DNA of 64,000 nucleotides from the NCBI RefSeq assembly GCF_002878395.1, contig NC_061120.1, positions 117,023,519 to 117,087,518 on the forward strand, given 5' to 3'. This document shows, piece by piece, positions 1 to 11,297 of this stretch. The notes below the pieces were generated by a model. That model saw nothing but the letters and a program-made list of their open reading frames with translations. It did no database searches and had not been told where the DNA came from. Origin of the DNA: Capsicum annuum. Lineage: Eukaryota; Streptophyta; Magnoliopsida; Solanales; Solanaceae. Made by a program: the position numbers and the translations under genes. Every line of letters begins with the position of its first letter. The stretch's first letter is position 1.

Positions 1-105
1 TTTTTTCTAGTTAGACCTTTTATTCCTATAACAATTAAACCGATATGTATCAATATCATTTTATTATTTTTTATATGTCTTAAAGAGTTAGCATTTACTA
101 AATAT
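1..105. other. Unassigned AT-rich DNA
   Basis: No coding or repeat signal recognised. Confidence 0.3.
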
Positions 106-237
106 ATGAGAACAATCACGCCTGAAATACTTGAAAATATGAAAGCTGCAATTGCAAGTATTAAGCTTGAACAAAAAGTTGAGGTGAAGGAAAAGTTGTG
201 TCTAGAAAGGCAGCAAGACAGACTAGCCATAGAGTAA
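106..237 (+). other. Possible short exon or small ORF, unrecognised
   Basis: A 43-codon open frame from ATG to TAA, rich in Glu, Lys and Leu and predicted helical (contains EILENMKAAIASIKLEQKVE). The composition looks more coding-like than the surrounding AT-rich DNA, and it could be the last exon of a host gene that begins to the left of the window. I recognise no family, and the splice acceptor in front (a TTAG about 16 bases upstream) does not give a clean continuous frame. A chance ORF is quite possible. Confidence 0.2.
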
Positions 238-917
238 GCCCACTTGCTTCATTTAATTCTTTCTTCCAATTAGATCCATGCAAACCTAGCAAAAATTAGG
301 AAACAATGAAAGAGGAAGATCCATAGAGCTGATAACAATTACTTGGGATTGAGGTTTAGTTATGTTGTTCTATAATTACTTTAGCTCCAGTACTACGAGT
401 CTCTTAGCTTTATAGAGATTTATACACCAGCGAAAAATGAAAGGACCTTCTAATACTAGAAGCTTAAATTTCAGGTATTCGATCGAGACAGAGTGAACAC
501 AAATTGCTTTCAATCATATGCATGTGAGGCTGGTTTTTTGAGTGTTATATACTAGTTAGATAATTTATTTCTGACCCTTGGAACTTATAAGCCTACCTTA
601 GATAAATGAATAGAGTTGTGCGTGTTTCAGTAAAGATAAAGATGAGTATGTTGGGGAGATTTTTGTGTGAGTTGGTTGCTTTCTGTCAATTGCTATAAAA
701 CATGGGGAATGAAAACCAATTTAATCATGATCAGTGATGTAGGTTCAACAGTTCAGGAGTGTTTGGGAGCTTTAAATTGGATGCACTTTCACTCTGCTAT
801 AAACGGGGTTCGAACAAACCTTATTTAGTTTTCAGAACCTGCATAGTAACCACCATAAATTTATACAATACTCTTAAAGTAAAGATATGATGTTTTGTAG
901 GTACATAACTTGGAAGG
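238..917. other. Intergenic DNA, nothing recognised
   Basis: AT-rich sequence with stops in all frames. No repeat, RNA gene or transposon end recognised. Confidence 0.4.
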
Positions 918-1005
918 ATGGAATGTACGCAACCTTACTCTTACTTACCTTGCGGGGGTAGAGAGATTGTTTCTAACAGACTCAAATCAAGTATATCAAT
1001 ATATG
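918..1005 (-). repeat. SINE-like fragment (AU-type plant SINE motif)
   Basis: Read on the minus strand, the sequence has GAAACAATCTCTCTACC, then a short CCCCGCAAGGTA part, then GTAAGGTTGCGTACAT. This order (gaaacagcctctctacc ... ggtaaggtctgcgtac) is the common body of AU-like SINEs in Solanaceae and other plants. No full 5' promoter or tail could be delimited, so this is a truncated copy. It directly abuts the GH17 fragment and probably marks where that gene was interrupted. Confidence 0.45.
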
Positions 1006-1019
1006 AGCACCTGATATTG

Positions 1020-1276
1020 ACACTCTGGTCATTGATGTACACAGAAATAATTTTAGAAACCCATTTCTCACCAGCTTTCAAACTACCCTTAGTAGAAAGC
1101 ATGTCATCAGGAATACCAATCATGACTTCAAGACCGGATTTACCCGAAGCTTTGAGTGATACATAATCAGCATAAAAATGTTTAACCTTTTGGGTCCATT
1201 ATCTTTTAGAAGTCTCACTACTATTTTAGGTGGCAAACGATGTGTTGACTGAGTTCCCTAGTTGGCATGTATCCCA
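1020..1276 (-). pseudogene. Glucan endo-1,3-beta-glucosidase (GH17) fragment, broken
   Basis: Minus-strand translation gives the N-terminal part of a plant GH17 beta-1,3-glucanase. A GI-x-x-N-(stop)-GTQSTH stretch corresponds to the usual GVNWGT start of the mature enzyme. Then come [14 protein letters not shown], a frameshift near 1172, and [16 protein letters not shown] ... [13 protein letters not shown] ... VNIR. In intact enzymes this covers the first beta strands of the TIM barrel, and the catalytic glutamates lie further downstream; both are absent here. The fragment ends at the SINE-like sequence. The Trp codon of the GVNWGT motif is a TAG stop. It is the only host-gene trace found in the window. 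Sequence order is convincing, so the family call is firm; function is lost. Confidence 0.78.
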
Positions 1277-2682
1277 CTCACTCGGCCTGGGGAAAAAAAC
1301 AAGAAGCCTGCAATAGGTAATACCCTAAATGATTTTGACAACCCTATTTTTCGAAAAAGAAAGTTCACTTTATCCTTTCTTCGATTGACTAAAAACTATA
1401 GTAGAGTTAGTTCTATAACAAAAGTGAGTTATGAAATGCAACATTCTAAATTAATTCAGAACGGAGTTTAAGATGGAGTGATGCCGAGTTTATTTTAGTT
1501 TATTCGCTGCCCATTCGTGATATCTTAGCATGAGAAGTGATATGTGTAATTTACTTTAGTTTTATCTTACGGTGAATAGAATTGTCTAAATTAGTAGTTT
1601 GTTATTCTATAACTGCTAAGTACTGATGCAATCGACAGATGCTTATGCCGTAAGATAGCAAGCAAACATTATAGTTGTTAAAAAACTAAAAACATAGAAG
1701 ATGTCAAAAGTTTCTACCATATGTTTCTTTGTTGTAGCAATAATATCATAACTAACGTTAGCATAAAAGCCATATGTACAGGAGCTTTAAAGGCTCTTGG
1801 TCAGGATGTAGTTTATTCAACATCTTCTGGATATGTATTAATATAATGCGTTACTTCCATTAAAAGATATTAACTTGAGTATTATACCAACATGAGTATT
1901 AAAAACTAATTTATATTAGCTTATATTTGATAATTTATCTAATTGAAATATTTGCGTATCTCCTTTACTGTTCATTAAGTTCTATAGTTGCAACTTCTAC
2001 TAATTTCTTCTTTCATGCTCACTAAGTTCTGCAATTACAGCTTCTACCGACAAAAAATACAAGTTCAATAACTGAATGCTCAACTATTACCTTGGCTGCA
2101 AATATATATTTGAGTGATTATCAATGACTTGCTACCTCAGGAGATGATACAAGAGAGACCAAGAAGAAACGAAACATACACCAAAACAGTCCACAAGTTT
2201 GAAGAACCGAGGACCCCTTTAGTGACCACTCTCGAATTCACTACCAACAACAAGAATACAAGATATAATGGTGTATTTGACACCAAAACAGCCAACCCAA
2301 ACTAATGTAACAACAAGAAGAAGCTGAACAACAGAATAAGATTTCAACAATAGAACGATTACAAGGTTACACAACAAGAACACTACCAATGGTTACAACA
2401 AAGTAAAGATAGAAAGATAGAAAAATGGAGGTATAATCTTAAGAACCCAAGAACATATGAAACACTTGGACCCTTAATACTACACACTACAATCACCTAT
2501 CTCTTACAATTGACACAAGAGAGGCGTCCACCACCCAAGCACCAATGTATCAAGCAATGCAACACACAAGTGATTTCACACTTTTATATGACCCTAGTTA
2601 TGGTTTTGGGATTCTCTCTCTAAGAGGAGTGTTCTCTCAATATCATCATGAAAATAAAGAAATAAATCCTACAATGTTCTAT
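1277..2682. other. Unassigned sequence, possibly retroelement-derived
   Basis: No coding frame longer than about 65 codons. The 2080-2770 part, just beyond the polypurine-like end of the minus-strand gag remnant, could hold that element's 3' LTR, but I could not identify two LTR copies or clear TG/CA ends. Confidence 0.3.
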
Positions 2683-2789
2683 TTATACTACATTATAATA
2701 ATAGATAAAATGACAAAAGGGCCCTTTAGTGACTAGTCTACAAAAATACTGAAAAAGTGTCATGATCATAATCATACTTGTATCATCCT

Positions 2790-3230
2790 CTCCGTCTTGA
2801 GAGGAATTTGAACACAAATTCACGGGCTCACCTCTTTTACAAAGGCACTTCACAATCTCCTTCTTGTGGCCACACATCTTCTCCATACTCTTCATTTTGC
2901 GCTTTGGCTTCTTCTTGCTCTCTATCTTGCGGTTTACCATCATTGTTAACCGATTCAATGCCCACATCTTCTCCAAGATAGTACAATACATCCTTCCTTA
3001 GAATTATATTCCTTTAGTTTGGGCACTTTCTAGCCTTGTGCCCCCACCCTTGAGACTTGAAGCATTGAAACCCCTTGGAATTGGAAGTAGAATTCAGTTT
3101 ACCTTCATACCTTGGAGGATATTTTTGGACAGCCTTGATGGCCTCGGGTTGGGAAGCTATGAATAAGTTCCCTTTAAGCTCCTTCTCAACCTCTAAAGCC
3201 ACGTAGAAGATGCCATCTATGGTGTTGGAT
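2790..3230 (-). pseudogene. Ty3/Gypsy gag C-terminal remnant with degenerate zinc knuckle
   Basis: The frame on the minus strand begins mid-protein at the family A insertion (3230) and reads TIDGIFYVALEVEKELKG, then a Ser/Asn-rich linker, then FQCFKSQGWGHKARKCPN. That last part is a CCHC nucleocapsid knuckle whose second Cys is Ser. An in-frame TAA at the end of the knuckle is followed in the same frame by an acidic tail (GEDVGIES ... QEEAKAQNEEYGEDV). Chromovirus gags carry such an acidic tail after the knuckle. Protease and RT are missing: the sequence passes directly into a purine-rich stretch (minus strand GACGGAGAGGATGATAC) that could be a polypurine tract. It is therefore a deletion derivative, interrupted by family A. 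Confidence 0.6.
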
Positions 3231-5337
3231 TGTAACGCCCTAATTTTTTGAATCGGAATGCTACACGGTGCTTATGACCCCCAGGGACCACAAGCTAATC
3301 CATGACTGATATCTATACCTGTACACTGCATATATAATGTAATAATGCAGAAAACATGAACATGTAGGCCATAAACTTCAATTGAATAAAGAATCGATCA
3401 AAAAATAATATCTATATGGGTGAAAGATACCCAAAACAGCTGAAAACTGAATCAAATTTGAGCATAAGTCTGAAACTGAATCTGAAAGCCTGTAAGTACT
3501 GTCTGAATAAGGAGTTGAAGGAACATATCTCCAACTAACTCTATAAACTGATAATTGACATAAATAATAATGAATAAATCAAATCATATTATCCTCGAAT
3601 GAAGAGAACTCACTGAATCTTTGCGACTGGAAATGCTACTACTACTACTGCTGGTCTGGAGCTCGTGTCTCTGAACCTATGGTGTAACATGAAAAGAAAG
3701 CACCATAGCGTAAATGCGTCAGTACAACTGGAGTACTGAGTATACGAGTGAGGTAGGCTAATGCAAAGGGTTTACATGCATGAACAATGCTAACTGTCTG
3801 ACTGATATGAACGTAAGAGTACAGACATGCGTACATAGTAACTAAAATTGTGGGTGCATGATAGCTAGTCCTGTATGCTAATACATGGTTTACTGATGGC
3901 TAACATGACTGATACTGAAATTCTGATAATATGGGCGACTGTATCTGATAATCCTGAATCTGATGGAACTATTTGAGTTTCGTACTGTAACTAAGTTTGA
4001 CTATATCTGACAGTCCTGATATACTAAAATCTGAAAACCTATCTGAGTTCTTTTACTGAGACTGATTCTAAAACTATAGGAGGTTGTTGTTTAACCGACA
4101 TGCCCCATGTATACCGTTACGTCTAAGATGGGGTCCAATCTCTACCCCGACTGGAGGGGTGTTAATATCGAGCCACTGGTAAGGACAGTTGTGAGTGACC
4201 CTTATCTGGAAGGTACTCAAAGTGAGAACGGTGGGACCCTAAACTGACAGGTTAAGCCACCTTATCAACCCTAATCTGACAGGCTAAGATGTCTCAACCT
4301 ACGCTGGCTACGTAGTTCTGGAACACAAGGATGACTGCTGAGAATCACACCCTAAAACTGGTAGGTGAGTCCCCATCCTTGGGTTCACTCGGTGCTAACT
4401 TCTACTCCCATCTGAAGAGACTAAACATGATTCAACTGACTGTACATGGACAGATTAACTGACTTTCGTTGACTGATGGAGTAGTAATATTATCTGAGAG
4501 TTAACTGAGATCATGAGATTTCTGAGGTTTCCTGAGTCACATGACTGACTGAGTTCTATAGATTATAGCTTGAATGAGATTATCGTGACAACATGACATG
4601 GCTCTAGGCACACAACTATATTTTTCGGGTACGAATACCCCAGGACTCGATAGAAGGAAATTGACATACATGACATGACTTGATCACAAAATTTGAGTCC
4701 ATAATTCATAATATCATAAGTAGGGGATATCATATTTCTTATAGTTATTCAACATCTTAAACATTGTAGGGAATGCATAGATATATTTTGTGTACATATT
4801 GTATATCTCCATTATCTTGCATGCTTCATACCACCACAATAGAAACACATGAAAAGCATGGAATTTATATTGAAGTATATAGCTAACATGAACTTGTCAT
4901 TTAGAAATAATCGAACCATACAAACATAAATTTCTAGCATCCTAAGCATTTTATCAAACACCTTTCATGCATTCTTTAAGGCATAGGTGGGTTTCATACT
5001 CGCACCATATTAAACTACTTAAAGTTCATGGTTTTCAATTAACAAACATATATATTCCATGAAAACACCTTTAGACATCACGTTGAAACTTAAACAACAA
5101 TTGTCAACATGTACATGCTCATATCACCACAAAACATTTACAAAATAATATTTAAAACATGGTTCTTGAGCTCTATGAATGGATTGGATCCATAGATGAA
5201 CACTACGCATATCTTTGTGATTGAATCTTGAAAGAGATATAATGTTTCTGAAGGTTCTTGAAGAATTCCTTAGGCTTGATCTTGAAGAGATGATCTTGAG
5301 AGAAAACCCTAATCTTATGGTTAAGAGTGTAAGAGAG

Positions 5338-5400
5338 GGTTTTTAAGACGCTTAACTTAAGAAAAATGGGAAAAATTATGCCTCTTTAGGGTTATAAGTC
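5338..5400 (-). promoter_or_regulatory. Core promoter region of family A LTR
   Basis: On the minus strand a CTTATAAC box lies about 70 bp after the palindromic array. A second A/T box, CTTAAAAACC, is followed by CTCTCTTACACTC and an AGGGTTTTCTCTC leader-like stretch. The exact start site cannot be fixed by eye. Confidence 0.4.
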
Positions 5401-5467
5401 GTGGAAGGTGAAGGAAAAGACCAAAATACCTTTATGAAATAAATTCCCAGTTGCTGAAAATCATAGC

Positions 5468-5861
5468 TGACGACATTTGTGACAAGGCATCAAAAATGTG
5501 ATAAGCCGTAAAAAATGTCGTCACACAAGAGCTGGAATTGATGGTTTCTGCCTAAATCTGACGATATTTGTGACAAGGCATCACAAATATGTTAAGCTAC
5601 CACGAATATCGTCACTTAGGAGTTGGTTTCTGCCTAAGGCTGACGACATTTGTGACAAAGCGTCACAAATGTGGTAAGCTACCATGAATGTCGTCACTAA
5701 GGAGCTAGTTTCTGCCTAAGGCTGACGACCTTCGTGATAGGGCATCACAAATATGGTAAGCTACCACAAATGTGGTCACTTAGGATCTGGTTTCTGCCTA
5801 AGGCTGACGACATTTGTGACAAGGCGTCACAAATGTGGTAAGTTACCATGAATGTCGTCAC
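5468..5861. repeat. Five-unit palindromic U3 array (family A, copy 1)
   Basis: Units start near 5468, 5559, 5641, 5723 and 5805, spaced 91, 82, 82 and 82 bp. The core reads TGACGACATT, TGTGAC-AAGGC-GTCACA, TGGTA-AGC-TACCA, AATGTCGTCA, followed by a spacer ending TTTCTGCCTAAGGC. The outer arms pair over 10 bases and enclose two small hairpins. Unit 2 has TGACGATATT paired with AATATCGTCA, a matched change on both arms. Confidence 0.85.
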
Positions 5862-6216
5862 ATTGTTTCCAGCCTGATATGCTGGAGTAAAATAGGAATA
5901 ACTCTTTGCTCCGATAACGGATTTAAGCGAAATTTTTATAGTTGGAAAGATAATTCAATTATCTATCTTTTTATAGGTCATGAGCTCAAAAATTCCAAGT
6001 ATAATGTGAGATATACTCGTTTGAATCTGACTATGGCAATATTTTTCTCAAGAATTCGATCGGTGAGGAATGTTTTGATTCGTCTGATGGCTGGGAGTTA
6101 TTTGAAGCCTTAATATACATCTAACCTACTCATAAAACTATAAAAGAACCATCATGTACTATGCATGAGCTTGGTACATGGCTCTAATAGTGATTTGAAT
6201 TTTTTGGGGTATTACA

Positions 6217-6232
6217 ATATCTCCCGCTTGGA
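6217..6232 (-). other. Polypurine tract of family A, long unit
   Basis: On the minus strand CAAGCGGGAGATAT lies directly before the LTR start TGTAATACCC, the position where plus-strand DNA synthesis is primed. The short unit has the same sequence at 14048-14063. Confidence 0.6.
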
Positions 6233-6475
6233 AATATTTGTCCTCGAATGAGGACTGCTTGAGAGGGGAGAAAAGATAAAACGACTCATGCACTGATCCT
6301 GCTCAACTGGCACATGATTTTAGGACTGAATTGAATTCTAAATTGAATATATCCCAACTGAACATGCATATCTGATGCATGACTGATAAGCTGAACTCAT
6401 GAATGCATGATAAGCTATGCACTGATACTTGATACCAATTTTATACTAGAATTTTGAACATGTAACTGAATAAGC

Positions 6476-8040
6476 TTAAGGAAAATGGTTACCTCGAGCT
6501 AAGTCTAAATTAGCGGAGAAAAGATGAGGGTACTTGGTTCGCATGTTTGCTTCTGCTTCCCAAGTAGCTCCCTCCATGGACTGATTCCGCCAAAGAACCT
6601 TGACTAGAGGGACTTCTTTGGTCCTCAGCCTATGAGTCTGACAGTCAAGGATTTCAACTGGAATCTCTTCGTAAGAGAGGCTATTCTGAATGTCAACACT
6701 CTGAATAGGGACTACAATTGCTGGGTCACCTATGCACTTCTTCAGCAAAGAGACATGGAAGACTGGATGGACTGAGGCTAGATCTGAAGGCAATTCGAGC
6801 TCATAGGCTACCTTGCCGAAGCGACTGAGAATCCTGAAGGGATCGATATGTCGGGGACTGAGCTTTTCCTTCTTGCCGAATCTCTTCACTCCCTTCATGA
6901 GAGATATCTTGAGATAGACATAGTCATCGACCTCGAATTCGAGATTCTTTCTACGAACATCCGCATAAAACTTCTGTCAGCTCTGAGCAGCCCGGAGTCT
7001 TTCTCTGATCAACTGAACTTTCTCTAAGGCATCGAATACTAAGTCAGGCCCTATGACTGCGGTCTCATTAATTTCGAACCAACCGATCGGAGACCTACAT
7101 CTCCTACCATAGAGAGCTTTGAATGGAGCCATCTGAATACTGGAGTGATAGCTGTTGTTGTATGCAAACTCAATCAAAGGTAAGTGGTCATCCCAGCTTT
7201 TCTTGAAATCAATTGCACACGACCTTAGCATATCTTCTAGAGTCTGAATGGTCCTTTCTGCTTGACCATCTGTCTGAGGATGAAACACTATACTAAGATG
7301 AACTTGGGTACCAAGACCTTTTTGGAATGCTTTCCTGAAGTGAGAGGTGAACTGGGTACCCCTGTCTGAGATGATAGATAGCGGAGACCGTATAATCTGA
7401 CCAACTCCCTGGTATAGAGTTTGGCATAATCCTCGGCTGAGTAAGAGGTACGAACTGGAAGAAAATGAGATGGCTTAGTCATTCTGTCTACAATGACCCA
7501 AACTGAATCATACTGATGATGTGTTCTAGGCAAACTCGTCACAAAGTCCATGTTTACTTCTTCTCACTTCTAAGAAGGAATAGTGAACTCCTGCATGGAA
7601 CCACTAGGTTTCTGATGCTCTATCTTAACCTGTTGACATGTAGAACACTTAGCCACAAACTCTGCAACGTCCCTCTTCATCCCACTCCACCAATAGATCT
7701 CCCATAAGTCGTGGTACATCTTAGTGGCCCCTGGATGAATAGAGTATCGCGCACCATGCGCTTCTGCAAGAATTCACTGCCTCAAGTCATCTACACCGGG
7801 AACACACAGACGACCCTGACAACGAAGAACACTATCTCCCCCTTGGGTGAAAACCTCTACTTTCTGACTCTGAATGGACTCTTTTAGCTTGACAAGGCTA
7901 GGATCCCTGTCTTGCTTCTCTTTCACCTCAAAAACTGGAGATGGCTCTGAACTACTCTGAACATATACACCACCCTCTGAAGATTTGACTAAGCGAACGC
8001 CTAATCTGGCAAACTGATGAATCTCTTGAGCTAATTTATT
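6476..8040 (-). pseudogene. Family A integrase with chromodomain, broken
   Basis: In minus-strand order: an HHCC zinc-binding region (HPGATKMYHDL ... CSTCQQ, about 7730-7630); the core with first Asp in MDFVTSLP (about 7551); second Asp in IISDRGTQFTS (about 7360); Glu in IQTLEDMLRSC (about 7240); then the GPY/F-type region (KLSPRHIDPFRILSRFGKVAY); and a Tekay chromodomain (RLRTKEVPLVKVLWRNQ, ATWEAEANMRTKYPHLF). Catalytic residues are present, but frameshifts near 7390 and 7290 and stops near 6975 and 7775 break the frame. Chromodomains of this group recruit integration to heterochromatin, which fits the nested context. Confidence 0.85.
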
Positions 8041-8560
8041 CTTACTATCCTCAACATGGGAAACACTATCCATGGACATTCTACTGAGTTCATTGGCCAC
8101 TAAATTGGCCTTGCCAGGATGATAAAGGACACTCATGTCATAATCCTTCAAGAGCTCTAACCACCTTCTCTGATGAAGATTGAGATCTTTCTGGGAAAAG
8201 ACATACTGAAGGCTCTTATGATCTGTGAAGACATCTACATACACACCGTATAGATAATGCCTCCAAATTTGTAAGGCAAAGACAATTGCTGCTAACTCAA
8301 GGTCATGAGTAGGCTAATTCTTCTCATGGGGATTTAACTGTCTAGAGGCGTAGGCTATGACTCTACCATGTTGCATGAGGACAAAACCTAAGCCTACTCT
8401 GGATGCATCACAATATACTACGAATACATCAGAACCGTCGGGAAGTGCTAAAACTAGAGCTGAGGTGAGTTGAGTCTTCAAATCCTGAAAACTCTTCTCA
8501 CAAGGTTCTGACCACTGAAACTTGACCTTCTTCTGCATCAATCTAGACATAGGAGATACA
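8041..8560 (-). pseudogene. Family A RNase H domain, broken
   Basis: Minus strand: [20 protein letters not shown] gives the first catalytic Asp; [15 protein letters not shown] is followed by an in-frame stop (near 8314) and [20 protein letters not shown] gives the Glu; [14 protein letters not shown] gives the second Asp; [20 protein letters not shown] continues to the linker before integrase. All the usual active-site positions are readable. The stop in the middle and the downstream integrase breaks make it inactive as one polyprotein. Confidence 0.82.
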
Positions 8561-9290
8561 ATAGAAGAAAATCACTTTACAAACCATCATTAGTAGCCAT
8601 CCAAACCCAAGAAACTCCTGATATCTGATGGAGAGACAGGGCGAGGCCAGTTTTTTACCGCTTTGGTTTTTTGAGGATCTACTCTAATGCCATTATCAAA
8701 AATAATATGGCCAAGGGATGCTACTGATCTTAGCCAAAATTTGCACTTAGTGAACTTGGCGAGCAACTAGTGATCCCTGAGAGTCTGAAGAACTATTATG
8801 AGATGGTCTGAATGATCACGCTCTGTGCGAGAATAGACCAGAATATCATCTATGAAGACTATGGCGAATGTGTCCAAGTACTGCTTGAACACCCAGTTCA
8901 TGAAGTCCATGAAAGCTGCAGGGGCATTGGTAAGATCAAAGGACATAACTAGAAATTCAAAGTGACCATACCGAGTACGAAAAGCTGTCTTCGGAATGCC
9001 ACATTCTCTAACTCTGAGCTGATGATAGCCTGATCTGAGGTCTATCTTGGAGAAATAACTGGCACCCTGAATTTGGTCAACAAGTCATCTATTCTAGGCA
9101 GCGGATACCTATTCTTGATTGTGACTTTGTTGAGCTGACGGTAATCAATACACATTCTGAGAGAACCGTCTTTCTTGCGCACGAATAAGACTGGCGCACC
9201 CCATGGGGATACACTGGGCCTAATGAATCCCTTATCTAAGAGATCCTTCAACTGATCTTTTAGTTCCTTGAGTTCTGCTGGTGCCATTCT
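8561..9290 (-). pseudogene. Family A reverse transcriptase, frameshifted
   Basis: Minus strand: [60 protein letters not shown], a frameshift near 9060, [17 protein letters not shown], then [21 protein letters not shown] with the FIDD catalytic pair (about 8850). An in-frame stop follows in the LLAKFTKCKFWLRS region, and more stops occur near 8590. Motif order matches Ty3/Gypsy RTs. It lies between protease and RNase H, as expected. Confidence 0.85.
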
Positions 9291-9533
9291 GTATGGAGGG
9301 ATAGAAATAGGCTGAGTATCTGGGAGAAGGTTTATGTCGAAGTCTATTTTCCTTTCGGGAAGAATTCCTGGAAGATCTTAGGGAAAGATGTCTGAATATT
9401 TATTAACCACTGGGACTGATTCAAGACTGGGAGATTCGAAACTGGAGACCTTAACATGCACGAGATGATACACATACCCCTTAGAAATCATTTTTCTTGC
9501 TCGAAGGTAGGAAACAAGCTGACCCCTGAAAGA

Positions 9534-9863
9534 CTAAGTGCTACCCTTCCGCTCTAGGACGGGCTCATTCTGGAACTGAAACTGAACTATCCTATTTCTA
9601 CAGTCGACTATGGCATAGCAAGAATGAAGCCAATCCATGCCGAGAATGACATCAAAATCAGTCATCTCTAACTCGACTAAATCTATTGACATGGATTTCT
9701 GAAATATCATACGCAAGCAGTTCCTGTATACCCACCGAGCTATGATGGTTTTACCCACTGGGTTAGAGACTGAAAAAGGCTCTGCTAAAATTTTGGGACT
9801 GATTTCGAAATCTCCTGCTATGTATGGAGTGACAAAAGACAAGGATGCACCTGGGTCTAGCAA
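9534..9863 (-). pseudogene. Family A retropepsin-type protease domain
   Basis: Minus strand: MLDPGASLSFVTPYIAGDFE carries the active-site D-P-G-A-S box. It is followed by IDLVELEMTDFDVILGMDWL and HSCYAIVDCRNRIVQFQF. The active-site box is intact here, unlike in family C and element F. The protease processes the Gag-Pol polyprotein. The frame is separated from gag and from RT by stops or frameshifts, so it is called a remnant. Confidence 0.82.
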
Positions 9864-9938
9864 AGCATAAACAAGAACATGGAAAATCTGTAGCGTACCA
9901 TTAATGATATCAGGAAAATTTTCCTGATCCTATCGGGT

Positions 9939-11090
9939 CTAAAGAGCATAGAGTCTATTTGGGCGTTTCCCACTAGTAGCACTGGAAGTGGCACCCTGCT
10001 GGTTCGGGCGAACGGATTGAGCTGTGGAACGATTCTGCTGACCCTGAGGACCAGGCTGAGGACACTCCCTAATCCTGTGGCCTGGCTTACTACAACCAAA
10101 ATAGATATCACTACCGGCTCTGCAAATACCCTTGTGGTTCTTACCACAAGTCTGACAAAGGGGGTTTGTTCGGGCACTGCTAACATTGCCCTGAGATTTA
10201 GAGTCTGGTGCTCTGTCTCTGTTGCCGTCCCTGAACTTCATCACTGGGGCACTAGCGGAGGAAGGGGCTGGAACTGCTGACTTAGGACAAAACTACAAAT
10301 GATTTTCTCCTTATAATTTGGGCTGAGCAAAATTGAAACTGCCTGATTTTGCTCTCTTGTTTTGCCTCTCTCTAGTCCTAACCTTCTGCTCTTTTATCTG
10401 CTGAGCATGGGTCATGAGTCTAGCTAAGTTTATATCACTATTTAGCATCACAGATCTACACTCATTCACCATGCTATTGTTCACCCCTGACACGAACTTG
10501 CTCATTTTAGCCCTATTGTCTGCAACCACATGAGGGGCATACCTAGCTAGCTGAGTAAATCTGAGAGAATACTCCCTAACCGTCATGTTTCCCTGCCTGA
10601 GGTTGATGAACTCAAGAACTTTGGCTTCCCTCAGCTCTTGGGGAAATTATCTTTCTAAGAAAGCCGTGACAAATTCCTCCCACCCAATAAGACCTGCGCC
10701 ATCTACCCTCTCGGATTTCTACTATTTGTACCAAGTGTGAGCCACATCTTGTAATTAATATGTGGCTAACTCAACACTCTAAACAGAAGTAACACCCATG
10801 GTGTCAATGACCTTCTGAAATTGGTCAATGAACTCCTGAGGGTCTTCATCAGACTTAGACCCATAGAAAGATGAAGGGTTCATTCGGGTGAAGTCCCGAA
10901 TCCTAGCTGCTGCGGAATTTGCCACTGGATTGGCTGGAATAGCTGGTGGCCTTTCATTTTGGGCAGCCACAGACTGAGCAAGTATGGTGAATGCAGCTCT
11001 AAACTCCGCATGAGAAACATGTTCGCCCAAAGGATCTTCGGGCTGAGGAGTTGGCTGGTTTCTTCTCTTTGGGGCTATATTCTGAAACAA
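9939..11090 (-). pseudogene. Family A gag, broken in three frames
   Basis: Starts MFQNIAPKRRNQPTPQPEDP (ATG at 11090), with RIRDFTRMNPSSFYGSKSDE DPQEF typical of Tekay capsid. The middle piece (10586-10311) reads TVREYSLRFTQLARYAPHVV and the C-terminal piece (10244-9939) carries zinc knuckles: CQTCGKNHKGIC and YFGCSKPGHRIREC, the second with its first Cys changed to Tyr. Breaks lie near 10779, 10620 and 10280. Gag would form the capsid and bind RNA; this copy cannot. Confidence 0.82.
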
Positions 11091-11280
11091 TAGAAGAACG
11101 GATTAGACTGGGAGTTTGACTTGAGATTATGCTCACTAGCACGACATAAATACTTAAAGAAAGGAACTGTTCCTAAATCATCTTATAGCCTCTTGTACAT
11201 AAATGTGGCGCGCAACACACCCATGCACAAGACTCTACTAGATGCGGCTTTCAGAAATCCTAGGACTCTATTGAACCTTA

Positions 11281-11295
11281 GGCTCTGATACCAAG
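11281..11295 (-). other. Primer binding site, tRNA-iMet type (family A)
   Basis: On the minus strand CTTGGTATCAGAGCC follows the end of the central LTR (...GGGGCGTTACA) after 2 bases. TGGTATCAGAGC is the complement of the plant initiator tRNA-Met 3' end. Confidence 0.85.
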
Positions 11296-11297
11296 TT

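Larger units (their letters stand above)
3231..6216 (-). repeat. Family A LTR, copy 1 (2986 bp; 3' LTR of the long unit)
   Basis: Begins TGTAACGCCC and ends GGGTATTACA on the plus strand, so both strands show TG...CA ends. It includes about 235 bp (near 4082-4314) missing from copy 2. In sense (minus) orientation U3 is the 6216 side; it holds the palindromic array, then the promoter region. Confidence 0.85.

Noticed and set aside
2080..2775. LTR of the minus-strand gag remnant
   Set aside because: Position would fit, but no second copy or clean TG/CA ends were found, so not called.
5468..5861. Regularly spaced palindromic repeats reminiscent of a CRISPR array
   Set aside because: Spacers are near-identical between units, the context is a plant LTR, and no cas-like genes exist. 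It is a tandem repeat.
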